Of a stretch of DNA of 64,000 nucleotides, positions 27,045-34,522 are shown piece after piece (positions within the stretch are counted from its first letter, which is position 1; each line of letters opens with the position of its first letter). Both the position numbers and the translations under genes were made by a program. Below the pieces are notes generated by a model. It had not been told where the DNA came from. It worked only from the letters and a program-made list of their open reading frames with translations, and ran no database searches. Origin of the DNA: an uncultured Alistipes sp. (lineage in GTDB: Bacteria > Bacteroidota > Bacteroidia > Bacteroidales > Rikenellaceae); assembly GCA_910577475.1 (NCBI GenBank), contig CAJTLJ010000001.1, positions 186,001 to 250,000 of the forward strand. The letters run 5' to 3'.

Positions 27045-27934
27045 AACAATATCTCGACCTGCTGCACCGCATCCGGACGGAAGGCACCGTCAAGGGCGAC
27101 CGCACCGGCACCGGCACGATGAGCGTCTTCGGCCATCAGATGCACTTCGATCTGGAGAAGGGATTCCCCCTGCTGACAACCAAGAGAGTCTTTCTGAAAG
27201 GGGTGATCCATGAACTGCTCTGGTTTCTGCGGGGCGACACGAACATCCGCTATCTGGTCGAAAACGGCGTACACATCTGGGACAACGACGCCTACCGCTA
27301 CTACGGAGAGCTCTGCACCGGAAAAGGCATCGGCCCCATCGACCGCGACGCCTTTCTCGCGAAGGCAGGCGAAACCTCACCGCTGGAGGGGTATCGCTAC
27401 GGCGACCTGAACCATGTCTACGGCTATCAGTGGCGCAGCTGGCCCCGCCCGGACGGCGGCACGATCGACCAGATCCGCCTGGTCGTCGACACGATCCGAC
27501 GCAACCCCGACTCGCGCCGCATGCTGGTCTCGGCCTGGAATGTCGCCGAGGTGGAGCAGATGGCCCTGCCGCCCTGCCACGTGCTGTTCCAGTTCTACGT
27601 GGCCGACGGCCGGCTCTCGTGCCAGCTCTACCAGCGCAGCGCCGATACCTTTCTGGGCGTCCCCTTCAACATCGCCTCCTACGCCCTGCTGACGATGATG
27701 ACGGCACAGGTCTGCGGCCTGCGCCCGGGGGAGTTCGTCCACTCGCTGGGCGACACCCATCTCTACCTGAATCATCTGGAGCAGGCCGACCTGCAACTCG
27801 CGCGCGAACCGCGGCCGCTGCCCGTCATGCGGCTGAACCCCGAACGGCGGGAGCTCTTCGACTTCCGCTACGAGGATTTCACGCTGGAGGGTTACGACCC
27901 CTGGCCGGCTATCAAGGCTCCCATGTCCTTTTAA
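27041..27934 (+). CDS. thyA: Thymidylate synthase
   Basis: ThyA methylates dUMP to dTMP using methylene-tetrahydrofolate. I start it at the ATG at 27041, overlapping the lpxH stop by 4 bp. The open frame extends much further upstream but only as an lpxH shadow. The 297 residues include RTGTGT phosphate loop, the catalytic Cys in ALPPCHVLFQFYV, the RSADTFLGVPFNIASYA block and LGDTHLYLNH. It is longer than the 264-residue E. coli form because of an insertion near residues 85-125. folA follows. Confidence 0.98.
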   Translation: MKQYLDLLHRIRTEGTVKGDRTGTGTMSVFGHQMHFDLEKGFPLLTTKRVFLKGVIHELLWFLRGDTNIRYLVENGVHIWDNDAYRYYGELCTGKGIGPIDRDAFLAKAGETSPLEGYRYGDLNHVYGYQWRSWPRPDGGTIDQIRLVVDTIRRNPDSRRMLVSAWNVAEVEQMALPPCHVLFQFYVADGRLSCQLYQRSADTFLGVPFNIASYALLTMMTAQVCGLRPGEFVHSLGDTHLYLNHLEQADLQLAREPRPLPVMRLNPERRELFDFRYEDFTLEGYDPWPAIKAPMSF

Positions 27935-27946
27935 CAGAAACGCACC

Positions 27947-28426
27947 ATGATCTCGATTATCGTAGCCGTGGCCGAAAACGGCGTGATCGGCGACAAGAAC
28001 AGCCTGCTGTGGCATATCTCCGAAGACCTGAAACACTTCAAGGCCATTACCTCGGGGCACCCCGTCGTGATGGGACGCAAGACCTACGAATCGCTCGGAC
28101 GGCCGCTCCCGGGCCGCACGAATGTCGTCGTCACGCGGCAGGAGATCGAAATCGAGGGGTGCCGCGTCGTCCACTCGCTGGAGGAGGCTCTCGCGCAGTT
28201 CCCCGCCGACGAGGAGATCTTCATCATCGGCGGGGCGGAGATCTATGCCCAGGCACTGCCGCTGGCCGACAAATTCTATCTCACGCGGGTCCACCACCCC
28301 TACGACGGCGATACCCGCTTTCCGGAGTGGAACCCCGCCGAGTGGCGGCTGGTCGCCTGCGAGGCGCAGAACTGCGGCGCCCGATACCCCTACCCCTTCA
28401 CCTTCGAAACCTACCTGCGCCGATAA
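27947..28426 (+). CDS. folA: Dihydrofolate reductase
   Basis: FolA regenerates tetrahydrofolate from the dihydrofolate made by ThyA. The 159-residue protein has the classic motifs: IVAVAENGVIGDKNSLLWHI at the start, MGRKTYESLGRPLPGR for cofactor binding, and IIGGAEIYAQAL. It lies 12 bp after thyA, the usual pairing. Confidence 0.98.
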   Translation: MISIIVAVAENGVIGDKNSLLWHISEDLKHFKAITSGHPVVMGRKTYESLGRPLPGRTNVVVTRQEIEIEGCRVVHSLEEALAQFPADEEIFIIGGAEIYAQALPLADKFYLTRVHHPYDGDTRFPEWNPAEWRLVACEAQNCGARYPYPFTFETYLRR

Positions 28427-28437
28427 ACGGAACCCGT

Positions 28438-28650
28438 TCGGGGTTGTACGAGATATTATGCGCGACACCCCCGCCGTAGATATTTCACTGCTTGAGTTTC
28501 GTCCGGGTTGGAAACGCTTGCAGCTGCCGAGCGGTGTCGCTGTAAACCCTCGACCGCACTCAGGGGGCGGCTATTCGAACCGCCCCACCCACCATTACCT
28601 TTTGCAATGGTTCTCATCGGCACAACTGTCGGCCTCCGATGTCCAGACCG
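28438..28650. other. Structured gene-free stretch between folA and rpsT
   Basis: No plausible ORF is found, yet nested pairings are dense. GCGACACC (28462-28469) pairs with GGTGTCGC (28533-28540). Inside it CTGC..GTTTC (28488-28500) pairs with GAAAC..GCAG (28511-28523). GGGGCGG/CCGCCCC lies at 28564-28586, ACCATT/AATGGT at 28591-28611 and CATCGG/CCGATG at 28615-28641. It may encode an RNA on either strand. I found no matching promoter and no known RNA signature. The first part may simply be the 3' end of the folA transcript. Confidence 0.45.
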
Positions 28651-28665
28651 CTCGGAGTGACCGTG

Positions 28666-28703
28666 CAAAAAGAAACGCCCCAGATCTTTCGATCCGGGGC
28701 GTT
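28666..28703 (-). terminator. Terminator of rpsT
   Basis: The stem AACGCCCC.GATC/GATC.GGGGCGTT with a 4-nt loop is followed on the minus strand by TTTCTTTTT. Confidence 0.88.
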
Positions 28704-28721
28704 CGATTTGGTGAAATCGAA

Positions 28722-28973
28722 TTAGAGTGCGTTCACGTGCAGCTGCATGGCACCTTTCAGGTTACCGGCCTTGTTCTTGTGGATGATGTTGTGCTTGGCC
28801 AACTTGTCCAGCATGGCGGTTACCTTCGGCAGCAGCGCCTCGGCAGCGGCCTTCTCGGTGGTGTTGCGCAGGGCCTTCACGGCATTGCGGGCCGTCTTGT
28901 GATACAGACGGTTGTGAGCACGCTTCGTCACGGTCTGACGAATTCTCTTCTTCGATGACTTATGGTTTGCCAT
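28722..28973 (-). CDS. rpsT: 30S ribosomal protein S20
   Basis: S20 is an early-binding 16S rRNA protein. The 83-residue, Lys/Arg/Ala-rich helical protein begins MANHKSSKKRIRQTVTKRAHN, as in other Bacteroidetes. It is monocistronic. The 221 bp between it and tRNA-Glu contain no other gene and no clear structure. Confidence 0.97.
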   Translation of the reverse strand: MANHKSSKKRIRQTVTKRAHNRLYHKTARNAVKALRNTTEKAAAEALLPKVTAMLDKLAKHNIIHKNKAGNLKGAMQLHVNAL

Positions 28974-29194
28974 AATCGTTTTTGTTTTTATTTTTTACTT
29001 TTTCTGTCTCTTCATTTCGGGGGAGGCTCCCTATTTAATTTACCGCCCCCTCCGGTGTTGTCCGACCGTGGTCGGCTTCGGATAAGCCCGCTGGCCCGCT
29101 CCTCGAATTGGTCACCCGTCGGCAGCTTTCAATAAAAAAAGGTGCCCATCGATCTTACTCGCGGCCCCCTTCAATCACTTCCGGCCTCCTCGTG

Positions 29195-29266
29195 TAGCCC
29201 ATAGCAGAATCGAACTGCTCTTTCAAGAATGAAAATCTTGCGTCCTAACCGATAGACGAATGGGCC
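29195..29266 (-). tRNA. tRNA-Glu (TTC anticodon)
   Basis: On the minus strand it starts GGCCCATTCGTCTATCGG at 29266, with acceptor GGCCCAT/ATGGGCT (first pair G-U). The anticodon loop TTTTCAT gives TTC. The T arm is CAGTTCGATTCTG. The discriminator is A. Confidence 0.96.
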
Positions 29267-29305
29267 TTACCGCTATTGTCCCGATTTTGTCGTTACTTTA
29301 GCGGT

Positions 29306-29337
29306 GCAAAGGTAAGATAAAAAAGCGAACTGACAAA
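29306..29337 (-). promoter_or_regulatory. Promoter of tRNA-Glu
   Basis: The minus-strand -7 box TACCTTTGC (29306-29314) has a TTTG at 29334-29337, 19 bp upstream, a textbook Bacteroidetes promoter. Confidence 0.82.
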
Positions 29338-29392
29338 AGAATTCGAAAAAAAATGTATTAGAATCATAAAAAAACAAAAAAAGTCGAAAAAA

Positions 29393-29425
29393 TTTGCAGA
29401 ATTAAAAAAAAGCCTCTATATTTGC
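29393..29425 (+). promoter_or_regulatory. Promoter of tRNA-Pro
   Basis: TTTG at 29393-29396 and TATATTTGC at 29417-29425 are separated by 20 bp, with the tRNA starting 15 bp further on. Confidence 0.85.
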
Positions 29426-29439
29426 ACTCCGAAATCAGA

Positions 29440-29514
29440 CGGGATGTAGCTCAGCCCGGTTAGAGTACACGTCTGGGGGGCGTGTTGTCGCAAGTTCGAA
29501 TCTTGTCATCCCGA
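29440..29514 (+). tRNA. tRNA-Pro (GGG anticodon), integration target
   Basis: The cloverleaf starts CGGGATGTAGCTCAGCCCGG, with acceptor CGGGATG/CATCCCG. The anticodon loop CTGGGGG gives GGG and the T arm is AAGTTCGAATCTT. The discriminator is A. Its 3' half from 29486 on is repeated at 39200-39234, which marks it as the attachment site of the element that follows. The tRNA itself is intact. Confidence 0.95.
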
Positions 29515-29520
29515 CTAACC
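29486..29520 (+). repeat. attL: 35-bp direct repeat in the tRNA-Pro 3' end
   Basis: Identical over 35 bp to 39200-39234 (TGTCGCAAGTTCG...GACTAACC). Similarity continues for about 34 bp, with a few mismatches, into the downstream hairpin at both ends. Confidence 0.92.
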
Positions 29521-29525
29521 GAAAT

Positions 29526-29551
29526 CCTTGATATTCAATCGAATATCAAGG
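29526..29551 (+). terminator. Terminator hairpin after tRNA-Pro
   Basis: The perfect 11-bp stem CCTTGATATTC/GAATATCAAGG with loop AATC is followed by ATTCTTCTTTCTT. A near copy occurs at 39239-39266 beyond attR. Confidence 0.8.
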
Positions 29552-29910
29552 ATTCTTCTTTCTTGGTATATAGTCCAAAAAATGGCGGTGGTACACAAGT
29601 GGTACATAAATGGTCGCTATCCGAGAATTTCAATCTCAGTCGTTAAGTATTTGGTTGTTGGATGGTTGCTGTATTTGGGCCTATACAGTCGCTCCGAACA
29701 GGCAGATAATGAATTTTATCGAGTCTCCGGCTACATGAGCCGTAATCGCACCGCAGTATTTTCTGTCGGGGTTTAACAAAGCGACCTGCCGGGTTGCGGC
29801 AGGTCGGGACAACTAAGAACGGTCGGGATAAAGACTCGGAAAGGATGTGGATAACAACTTACAGCTATGGGCTTTATCCGCGACCGGAATTATATACGAG
29901 GATGTAATAA
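29552..29910. other. Gene-free left end of the element
   Basis: It contains the repeat GTGGTACACAAGTGG (29588-29602), shared with 39061-39075, and a second TGGTACATAAA unit right after it. A 10-bp hairpin CGACCTGCCG/CGGCAGGTCG lies at 29782-29806. I see no credible ORF. Confidence 0.6.
29588..29602 (+). repeat. Subterminal direct repeat, left (candidate integrase arm site)
   Basis: GTGGTACACAAGTGG is identical to 39061-39075 near the right end and in the same orientation. Both copies are followed by TAC or AAC ACA-like bases, suggesting two adjacent TGG-ACA units about 11 bp apart. Confidence 0.55.
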
Positions 29911-30231
29911 TTATTTGTCTTTCTCCAATTTACGGGTGCGATAGATAATAAGCAAGCCTAAACAGAAAATTCCAACGGCAATTTCTAATATGAGTGTAAT
30001 GGCTGTTGATGTCCAATTATCCAGTCCTCCATGCTGATATCTGTAAATTCCAATCAGGGCGGGACTTGCAAGAGATGATAACAATAGGAGTGCTTCGAGG
30101 TATTCATTCAATGTTTTCGCCCATGTATGTTTCGTGCATAGATTTCTCCAATAGCAAAAACATATCACAAATAATTTGTAAATGATCAAATAAAAAGCAA
30201 CTCCTCCGAGAATCAATGAAAAAATAAGCAT
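29911..30231 (-). CDS. Small membrane protein, unknown
   Basis: The 106-residue protein has about three hydrophobic helices (residues 1-22, 47-65, 75-97) and a basic C-terminus (RTRKLEKDK). No known family recognised. It is the last gene of the six-gene minus-strand cargo operon, 30 bp after the previous one. AT-rich compared with host genes. Confidence 0.65.
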   Translation of the reverse strand: MLIFSLILGGVAFYLIIYKLFVICFCYWRNLCTKHTWAKTLNEYLEALLLLSSLASPALIGIYRYQHGGLDNWTSTAITLILEIAVGIFCLGLLIIYRTRKLEKDK

Positions 30232-30261
30232 GATAAAATAGTTTTTGGATGATTAATCGAT

Positions 30262-31020
30262 TTATTCTTCCCAATTGCCGACTTCATTATTAGCTTCTTC
30301 CATCGAGCCGAATTTGATACCGGGATAACGGTCGAAAACATTTACTTCTTCATCAATTAGATTGATTATTTCCTGCCGGTATTTAATCGTATCGAGGAAG
30401 AGTTTGTAGGGGGCACGAACTTCTATGAAAGGGCCGGTACGATTAGAGGATGTCTTGGTAAATCCGGTTTCCATGATAAACTCGTTGTCGGAATTGGGAA
30501 TGTAACGGAGTTGCTCGATGTCGCATCTTAATTCGGTTGGATTTGTATAAAGAAATCTCTCCAATTCGTCGAAATTTTCGGCATAACGCTGATATTCGGC
30601 TCTGAACGCACGCTGGGCGGTGCGGACATCCTTGATGCGTTCGATGGCCTGTGTTTTGCGTTCTTTTAATTCGTTTTCAAAATGGATAGGTGTTGATATT
30701 TGTGGGCTTACTATTATTGCAGTAAATAAAAACAGAATTATCGGCAATAGAGAGATGATTAATCCTGCTATTGCTCTGCCCTTGGGGTTAATGCGGAGGC
30801 CTATAATAGAAAATATTAGTCCCAATAACCATAAATTCCCTATTAAGACTGGTAAAATAAGTGTGAAAAACAGACTCTTATCGTTTAATGAATTTATGAT
30901 GTACCCTTCGAAAGAAAATAATATGAATGACATAAGGACTAATACAAGTCCGGCTGTTCCAATGCGATTATTTTGTATTTGAGTCTGTTCATTGTTGTCT
31001 GAGCTAATAGTTGTATTCAT
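30262..31020 (-). CDS. DUF4190-like membrane protein with soluble C-terminal domain
   Basis: In 252 residues the N-terminal part (20-115) carries three or four spans in the pattern GTAGLVLVL...LGLIFSIIGLRINPKGRAIAGLIIS, which resembles DUF4190. After the last span comes a charged soluble domain: a helix (ERIKDVRTAQRAFRAEYQRY) like those in pilin-type or secreted Bacteroidetes proteins, then about 100 residues of mixed structure. Its topology suggests an extracytoplasmic or cytoplasmic sensor attached to the shared membrane module. Function unknown. Confidence 0.7.
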   Translation of the reverse strand: MNTTISSDNNEQTQIQNNRIGTAGLVLVLMSFILFSFEGYIINSLNDKSLFFTLILPVLIGNLWLLGLIFSIIGLRINPKGRAIAGLIISLLPIILFLFTAIIVSPQISTPIHFENELKERKTQAIERIKDVRTAQRAFRAEYQRYAENFDELERFLYTNPTELRCDIEQLRYIPNSDNEFIMETGFTKTSSNRTGPFIEVRAPYKLFLDTIKYRQEIINLIDEEVNVFDRYPGIKFGSMEEANNEVGNWEE

Positions 31021-31080
31021 GGGAAAAGATTATAAGTTGAACGTAAGAACGCTGCGGCATACACTAAAGGTGCTATTATA

Positions 31081-31362
31081 TTAATATTCTTCATGAGAGA
31101 GGTAATAATAGACCAAACAAGAGCCGATTAAGAATAGTAACAACATGACTGATGAAATAATTATTCCTGCCGTTGTTAGTTTCGTTTGACGATAAGTTGC
31201 TCCAATACAGGAAATAATAAGGGATGCTGGCGATATGACACCACTTCCAAGAATTGAAAAAAGAGATAGTATAAATCCTAATTTACCCATGTTATACATT
31301 GCTTTTTCTGTCGCTTGGGTTGATGTTAAATTTGCTGAAATATTGTTTGTGATTCTTTGCAT
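31081..31362 (-). CDS. Small DUF4190-like membrane protein
   Basis: The 93-residue protein has a short polar N-terminus and three hydrophobic stretches. It follows the pattern GKLGFILSL...SLIISCIGATYRQTKLTTAGIIIS seen also in its two neighbours. It seems to be the membrane module alone, without a soluble domain. It lies 19 bp downstream of the zinc-ribbon membrane gene. Confidence 0.65.
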   Translation of the reverse strand: MQRITNNISANLTSTQATEKAMYNMGKLGFILSLFSILGSGVISPASLIISCIGATYRQTKLTTAGIIISSVMLLLFLIGSCLVYYYLSHEEY

Positions 31363-31381
31363 ATAGTTAATTTTTTATATT

Positions 31382-31969
31382 TTATAATAAAATTGAAGCT
31401 ATGCCGGCAAGGGTTCCGATCAGTGCAACTAAAATAATCAGATCGATTATCGAAATGATAAAGCCCGTAATCGCTAAGCCTCGTGGGCTTTTGAATATAC
31501 CGATGAAAGACAGTAGGAATCCCAGAAACCAAACCACCCAGCCTACTCCCGGGAGCCATGATAGAATCAGGGCGATAAGAGATAAAACGAATCCGGCGGT
31601 TCCTGTCCCGTTAGATTGACGAACGGGCTGCTGAATGATGATTGTCTGGTTATGATCTGTCGGCGATGTGGTTCTCGGATTCGAGGTCGGGCAGATTGGA
31701 TGCCCGCATTTCAGGCATGATGGGGCGTAGCGGGATATTTCCGTCCCGCAGGCCGGGCAATGAATCAATAGCGGTTCTGGTTGTGAGGTTTCAACAGCGG
31801 GCATTTCATCCGGCGCCTGCGGAACTTGGGACGGAGCAGTGGGCGAAATAGGTTTTTTACGCAAGTACCGAAACGTGAAAACGAATAAAAGAATGATGAT
31901 GATTGTAAATACAATGCCGCTCACTCCGCCGAGGTATTCCTGCCATACAGGCGAGTAAAATTCTTCCAT
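31382..31969 (-). CDS. Zinc-ribbon membrane protein with DUF4190-like module
   Basis: The 195-residue protein has an N-terminal span (about 15-35), a Pro-rich linker, then a zinc ribbon with two CxxC pairs (HCPACGTEI ... CLKCGHPIC, residues 70-91). A Thr/Asn linker leads to a hydrophobic module GTGTAGFVLSLIALILSW...FLLSFIGIFKSPRGLAITGFIIS, the same pattern as in the next two genes. Such zinc-ribbon/DUF4190 proteins are common and uncharacterised. The context suggests a multi-subunit membrane assembly. Confidence 0.72.
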   Translation of the reverse strand: MEEFYSPVWQEYLGGVSGIVFTIIIILLFVFTFRYLRKKPISPTAPSQVPQAPDEMPAVETSQPEPLLIHCPACGTEISRYAPSCLKCGHPICPTSNPRTTSPTDHNQTIIIQQPVRQSNGTGTAGFVLSLIALILSWLPGVGWVVWFLGFLLSFIGIFKSPRGLAITGFIISIIDLIILVALIGTLAGIASILL

Positions 31970-31999
31970 AGTTTTATTATTAGATAGTTAAAGGTAGTG

Positions 32000-32335
32000 T
32001 TACATGGCTGTTTTCCTCCAAAGCGAAGTTGGCGTTTCTTCTCCGTTCATGTTTGTAGATGTAACCTCTCCGATCTTTTCAATCTGCAAGGCCCTGCTGT
32101 TGTGACCGAGATAGATTCCTATACGGTTTGCAATAATAGCATTCCGATTCCGGATGTCGCCTTCGTCCGCATGTGCGATCAGCATACGTTCGTAACAGTC
32201 TTGGAAATCTTGCGGAAAACAATTAGTAATTCGGTGCGAGTCAAAGGTGAGTTCGGCGATGTTCTCGTAAATGTACTTGTGCAGCGCATCGTTACCTAAT
32301 TCTTTGAGAATAGAGTAGGCAGTCGGAGGTTTCAT
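32000..32335 (-). CDS. Small soluble protein, paralogue of the upstream gene
   Basis: I start it at the ATG at 32335 (MKPPTAYSILKELG), giving 111 residues; an earlier ATG at 32410 abuts the previous stop and adds an atypical stretch. The C-terminal half aligns with the upstream 101-residue protein: both share MLIA, an Arg about 10 residues on, IGxYL, a Ser-Leu-Ile-Lys track, an Asn-Gly step and a final SLWRK/QLWEK. No known family recognised. Likely cytoplasmic and helical. Confidence 0.65.
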   Translation of the reverse strand: MKPPTAYSILKELGNDALHKYIYENIAELTFDSHRITNCFPQDFQDCYERMLIAHADEGDIRNRNAIIANRIGIYLGHNSRALQIEKIGEVTSTNMNGEETPTSLWRKTAM

Positions 32336-32410
32336 ATTACAGCGAATTTGGTGTAAAGATTTAATTGTAGTATGGTGGTAGTTCTCTACGTTGGAGTTTT
32401 GAAAAAACAA

Positions 32411-32716
32411 CTACAACTTTTCCCATAATTGAGATTCTGTGATGCGTCCGAATGGATTGACGTTCTTTTCCCGAATATCAAGTTTGATAATCCCTAACTC
32501 GTCCGAATGATCCAAGAGGTAAGTTCCGATCTGTGCATGGAGGCTGTGAAATGACCGTGTCTTCTCGGTTTTGGTGGCGGCAATGAGCATTTCGATGTAG
32601 TCATGTTCGTGCTCGTCGGCCAATTTCCAAATGAACAGGCGAGTGCTGAATTGGGTAGGTAATTCGGCAATAATAGCAGATGCTTTTTTCTGCAAAGATT
32701 CCGTAATGAATGACAT
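32411..32716 (-). CDS. Small soluble protein, first gene of the cargo operon
   Basis: The 101-residue acidic helical protein begins MSFITESLQKKASAII. It is a divergent paralogue of the next gene, with the shared C-terminal pattern EMLIA...IGTYL...ESQLWEK. It starts 51 bp downstream of the T tract of ncRNA copy 2, on the same strand, and no separate promoter is evident. The operon may therefore depend on read-through of that RNA. Function unknown. Confidence 0.65.
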   Translation of the reverse strand: MSFITESLQKKASAIIAELPTQFSTRLFIWKLADEHEHDYIEMLIAATKTEKTRSFHSLHAQIGTYLLDHSDELGIIKLDIREKNVNPFGRITESQLWEKL

Positions 32717-32767
32717 AGCAACGAGTTTTATGTTGCCATCCGGCTCCTGTATGGCTGGGTTAGTAGT

Positions 32768-33015
32768 AAAAAGAAAGTGTGGAGTCAGTTTCGTTCATCT
32801 CAAAGAAGGTTGTGGCGAACCCATAGCAAAATAAACGACGCGATACCCCACACTTGATAGATATGGGGTAACGGGCACACAGAATGCGCCCTGCCATGAT
32901 CTAAACAAGAATGAGTGCTGTTCGTTGCCCTTTGCTATTGAAAATTGCCACATTTTCTTTGAAAGGCGTGCGAAAACACTTTCAATATGTCCGCCGCAGT
33001 CCTTGCGGACGTTGG
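32768..33015 (-). ncRNA. Candidate structured RNA, copy 2 (inside the element)
   Basis: On the minus strand it is homologous to 10411-10646. Shared blocks in the same order are GACATATTGA plus GAAAGTGTTTTCGC (32970-32991), an AAAATxTGGCxATTTT block, CACTCAT, AAGTGTGGGGTAT (32843-32855), CGTTTATTTTG, GGGTTCGCCA and CCACACTT (32775-32782) followed by TCTTTTT. The last stem AAGTGTGG/CCACACTT is identical in both copies, while the 5' hairpin sequences differ. It has its own promoter and lies between the primase terminator and the cargo operon. No ORF is credible in it. Confidence 0.7.
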
Positions 33016-33021
33016 CAATGA

Positions 33022-33051
33022 CAAAGTTAGAAATTATTTTCGCTCGAACAA
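33022..33051 (-). promoter_or_regulatory. Promoter of ncRNA copy 2
   Basis: The minus-strand -7 box TAACTTTG (33022-33029) has a TTG at 33049-33051, 19 bp upstream. Position relative to the RNA matches that of the -7 box of copy 1. Confidence 0.72.
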
Positions 33052-33123
33052 CACTCGATGGGTATCGCCGTATAAATTTCGGCGAAATCGGCTCCGGGAT
33101 TCTCTACGTTCCGAGGCTGTCAT

Positions 33124-33159
33124 AAAAAAAAGCCGAAACCCTTCGACAAGGTTCCGGCT
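33124..33159 (-). terminator. Terminator of the primase-like gene
   Basis: The stem AGCCG.AACC/GGTT.CGGCT is followed on the minus strand by seven T. It closes the integrase-side operon before the ncRNA begins. Confidence 0.85.
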
Positions 33160-33178
33160 CGGCGTGCAGGACGGCGGG

Positions 33179-34123
33179 CTACTTGAACGTCACCCCGTGT
33201 TTCTTGCAAATCCATAAGAAGGTCTCGATCCCGATTTTCCGGCTCCGCAGACATTTGGCGAACTGCTCGTCGCAGTCGGTCGGGTAATACTTCTTGGAGT
33301 GCATGCTGACCAGATGAAATAGCCGCAGTCCCTCTTCCTTGCCGTATTCGTGCGCCAAGGCGCATCCGATGCAATACCAGTCGTGATAGTCGTCGGTGAT
33401 ATCCTTCTTCTCTTCACGGATTTTCTTGATTAATTTATAGACCTTTTCATCGAGCAGCTCCTTTTCCCGAGCCGTCCGGACTTTGGCCCTTGCCGTTCTT
33501 TCTTTCAGCACGCCCCGATAAGGCTTCGCGTGCGGATTGATGTATGGGTAGGCATCGTAACTGGCTCCCAGCAAGCGGCAGACATCGCAACATCCTTGGT
33601 CGGCGACGAGTCCCGTTTTCTCGTAGATCTCCCGGACCAGAGCGTCGAACTGTGCCAGGTGCATGTCCGGGTGAGCGATGCGGAAAATCAGGCACAGGCC
33701 CTTCCCGCTGATCGACATGCTTGCACATAACAAGCTGTCGAAGGTCTTGGCGACGAGTTTCTTCTTCTCGAACCACTCCGGCCCGAATACGCCGTTGTCC
33801 TTGTGGTCGATGTCGATGCATATGAACCCGCTGTGCTGAACCAGCCCGTCACGGCTCCGAGTCTTGAATATTCCGCTGGGGGTGATGCACGGCAGGTTGC
33901 GTTTAATCCGTTGGCGGACCTTCTCGTCGGAGGTCGTGCGGAAAGCGATGACCGATTTCTTGAATTTGGCAGTCTTGAACCACTTTATCAGGTCAACATA
34001 GCCGTGTGGTTCTGTCGCGAAGTAGTTCTCGAACACGGAAACCCAGATCGGAGGGAGTTCCGGGGGATTCGAACCGACTGTTTGTCTTTCCGTATACCCA
34101 TTGTCATATTCGTTTTCTTTCAT
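33179..34123 (-). CDS. BT4734-like/PriCT-type primase-like protein
   Basis: I start it at the ATG at 34123 (MKENEYDNGYTER), giving 314 residues; a longer frame overlaps the upstream gene. Residues 60-190 match the BT4734-like/VirE-N domain of Bacteroidetes mobile elements: FICIDIDHKDN as a metal-binding acidic motif and SISGKGLCLIFRI. The C-terminal part (about 245-314) matches PriCT-type: DDYHDWYCIGCALAHEYG and FLWICKKHG. Such proteins act in replication of integrative elements. The helicase half found in longer homologues is missing. It is followed by a good terminator. Confidence 0.85.
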   Translation of the reverse strand: MKENEYDNGYTERQTVGSNPPELPPIWVSVFENYFATEPHGYVDLIKWFKTAKFKKSVIAFRTTSDEKVRQRIKRNLPCITPSGIFKTRSRDGLVQHSGFICIDIDHKDNGVFGPEWFEKKKLVAKTFDSLLCASMSISGKGLCLIFRIAHPDMHLAQFDALVREIYEKTGLVADQGCCDVCRLLGASYDAYPYINPHAKPYRGVLKERTARAKVRTAREKELLDEKVYKLIKKIREEKKDITDDYHDWYCIGCALAHEYGKEEGLRLFHLVSMHSKKYYPTDCDEQFAKCLRSRKIGIETFLWICKKHGVTFK

Positions 34124-34148
34124 GTTAGAATTATCTTTTAGGGGCGAC

Positions 34149-34520
34149 CTATTTATATTGTATATCGTTGAGTATTTGTAAATTGTCATTTTCTTCATCT
34201 TCAGTTTTTGTGAAAAATTCGTTGAGTTCTTCGCTGTTATTCTTTTTGATTGCCTTCTTCTTGTACTTTGCTTGCCGTTTCCGTTCGTTGGCATCCAGCT
34301 GGGGACGGATCAGTATGAAGGTTCGCATCTGCTCCCCGTTGAGATCCGTCGGTTCCTCGCCGTAGAGAGCATATCTCATAATCACATCATAGAGGTGTAA
34401 TCTTGCCCTGTTCTTCATCGAGGCCAACGCTTCATAAAAGGTACGGTAGAAGATGAACCCTTCACGGGGCGGAACCTCCGGGTCGAATGCGGGCTTGGTC
34501 GTTGTTGTTTCAGTTTTCAT
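34149..34520 (-). CDS. DUF6291-like replication-associated protein
   Basis: The 123-residue protein has the core GFIFYRTFYEALASM, LHLYDVIMRYALYGEEP and RTFILIRPQLDANERKR, as in small proteins (DUF6291-like) encoded beside primases of phages and mobile elements. The C-terminus is Lys/Glu-rich. It lies 2 bp downstream of the excisionase-like gene and 25 bp upstream of the primase-like gene. Family assignment is from memory of the motif pattern; biochemical role unknown. Confidence 0.7.
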   Translation of the reverse strand: MKTETTTTKPAFDPEVPPREGFIFYRTFYEALASMKNRARLHLYDVIMRYALYGEEPTDLNGEQMRTFILIRPQLDANERKRQAKYKKKAIKKNNSEELNEFFTKTEDEENDNLQILNDIQYK

Positions 34521-34522
34521 GG

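Noticed and set aside
28564..28594. tRNA-like or tmRNA-like 3' end with TTCGAA and ACCCACCA
   Set aside because: The loop has nine bases, and no matching acceptor, D arm or anticodon arm can be found.
29528..29776. 82-residue plus-strand ORF after tRNA-Pro
   Set aside because: It starts in the terminator hairpin, contains the subterminal repeat and has no protein-like composition.
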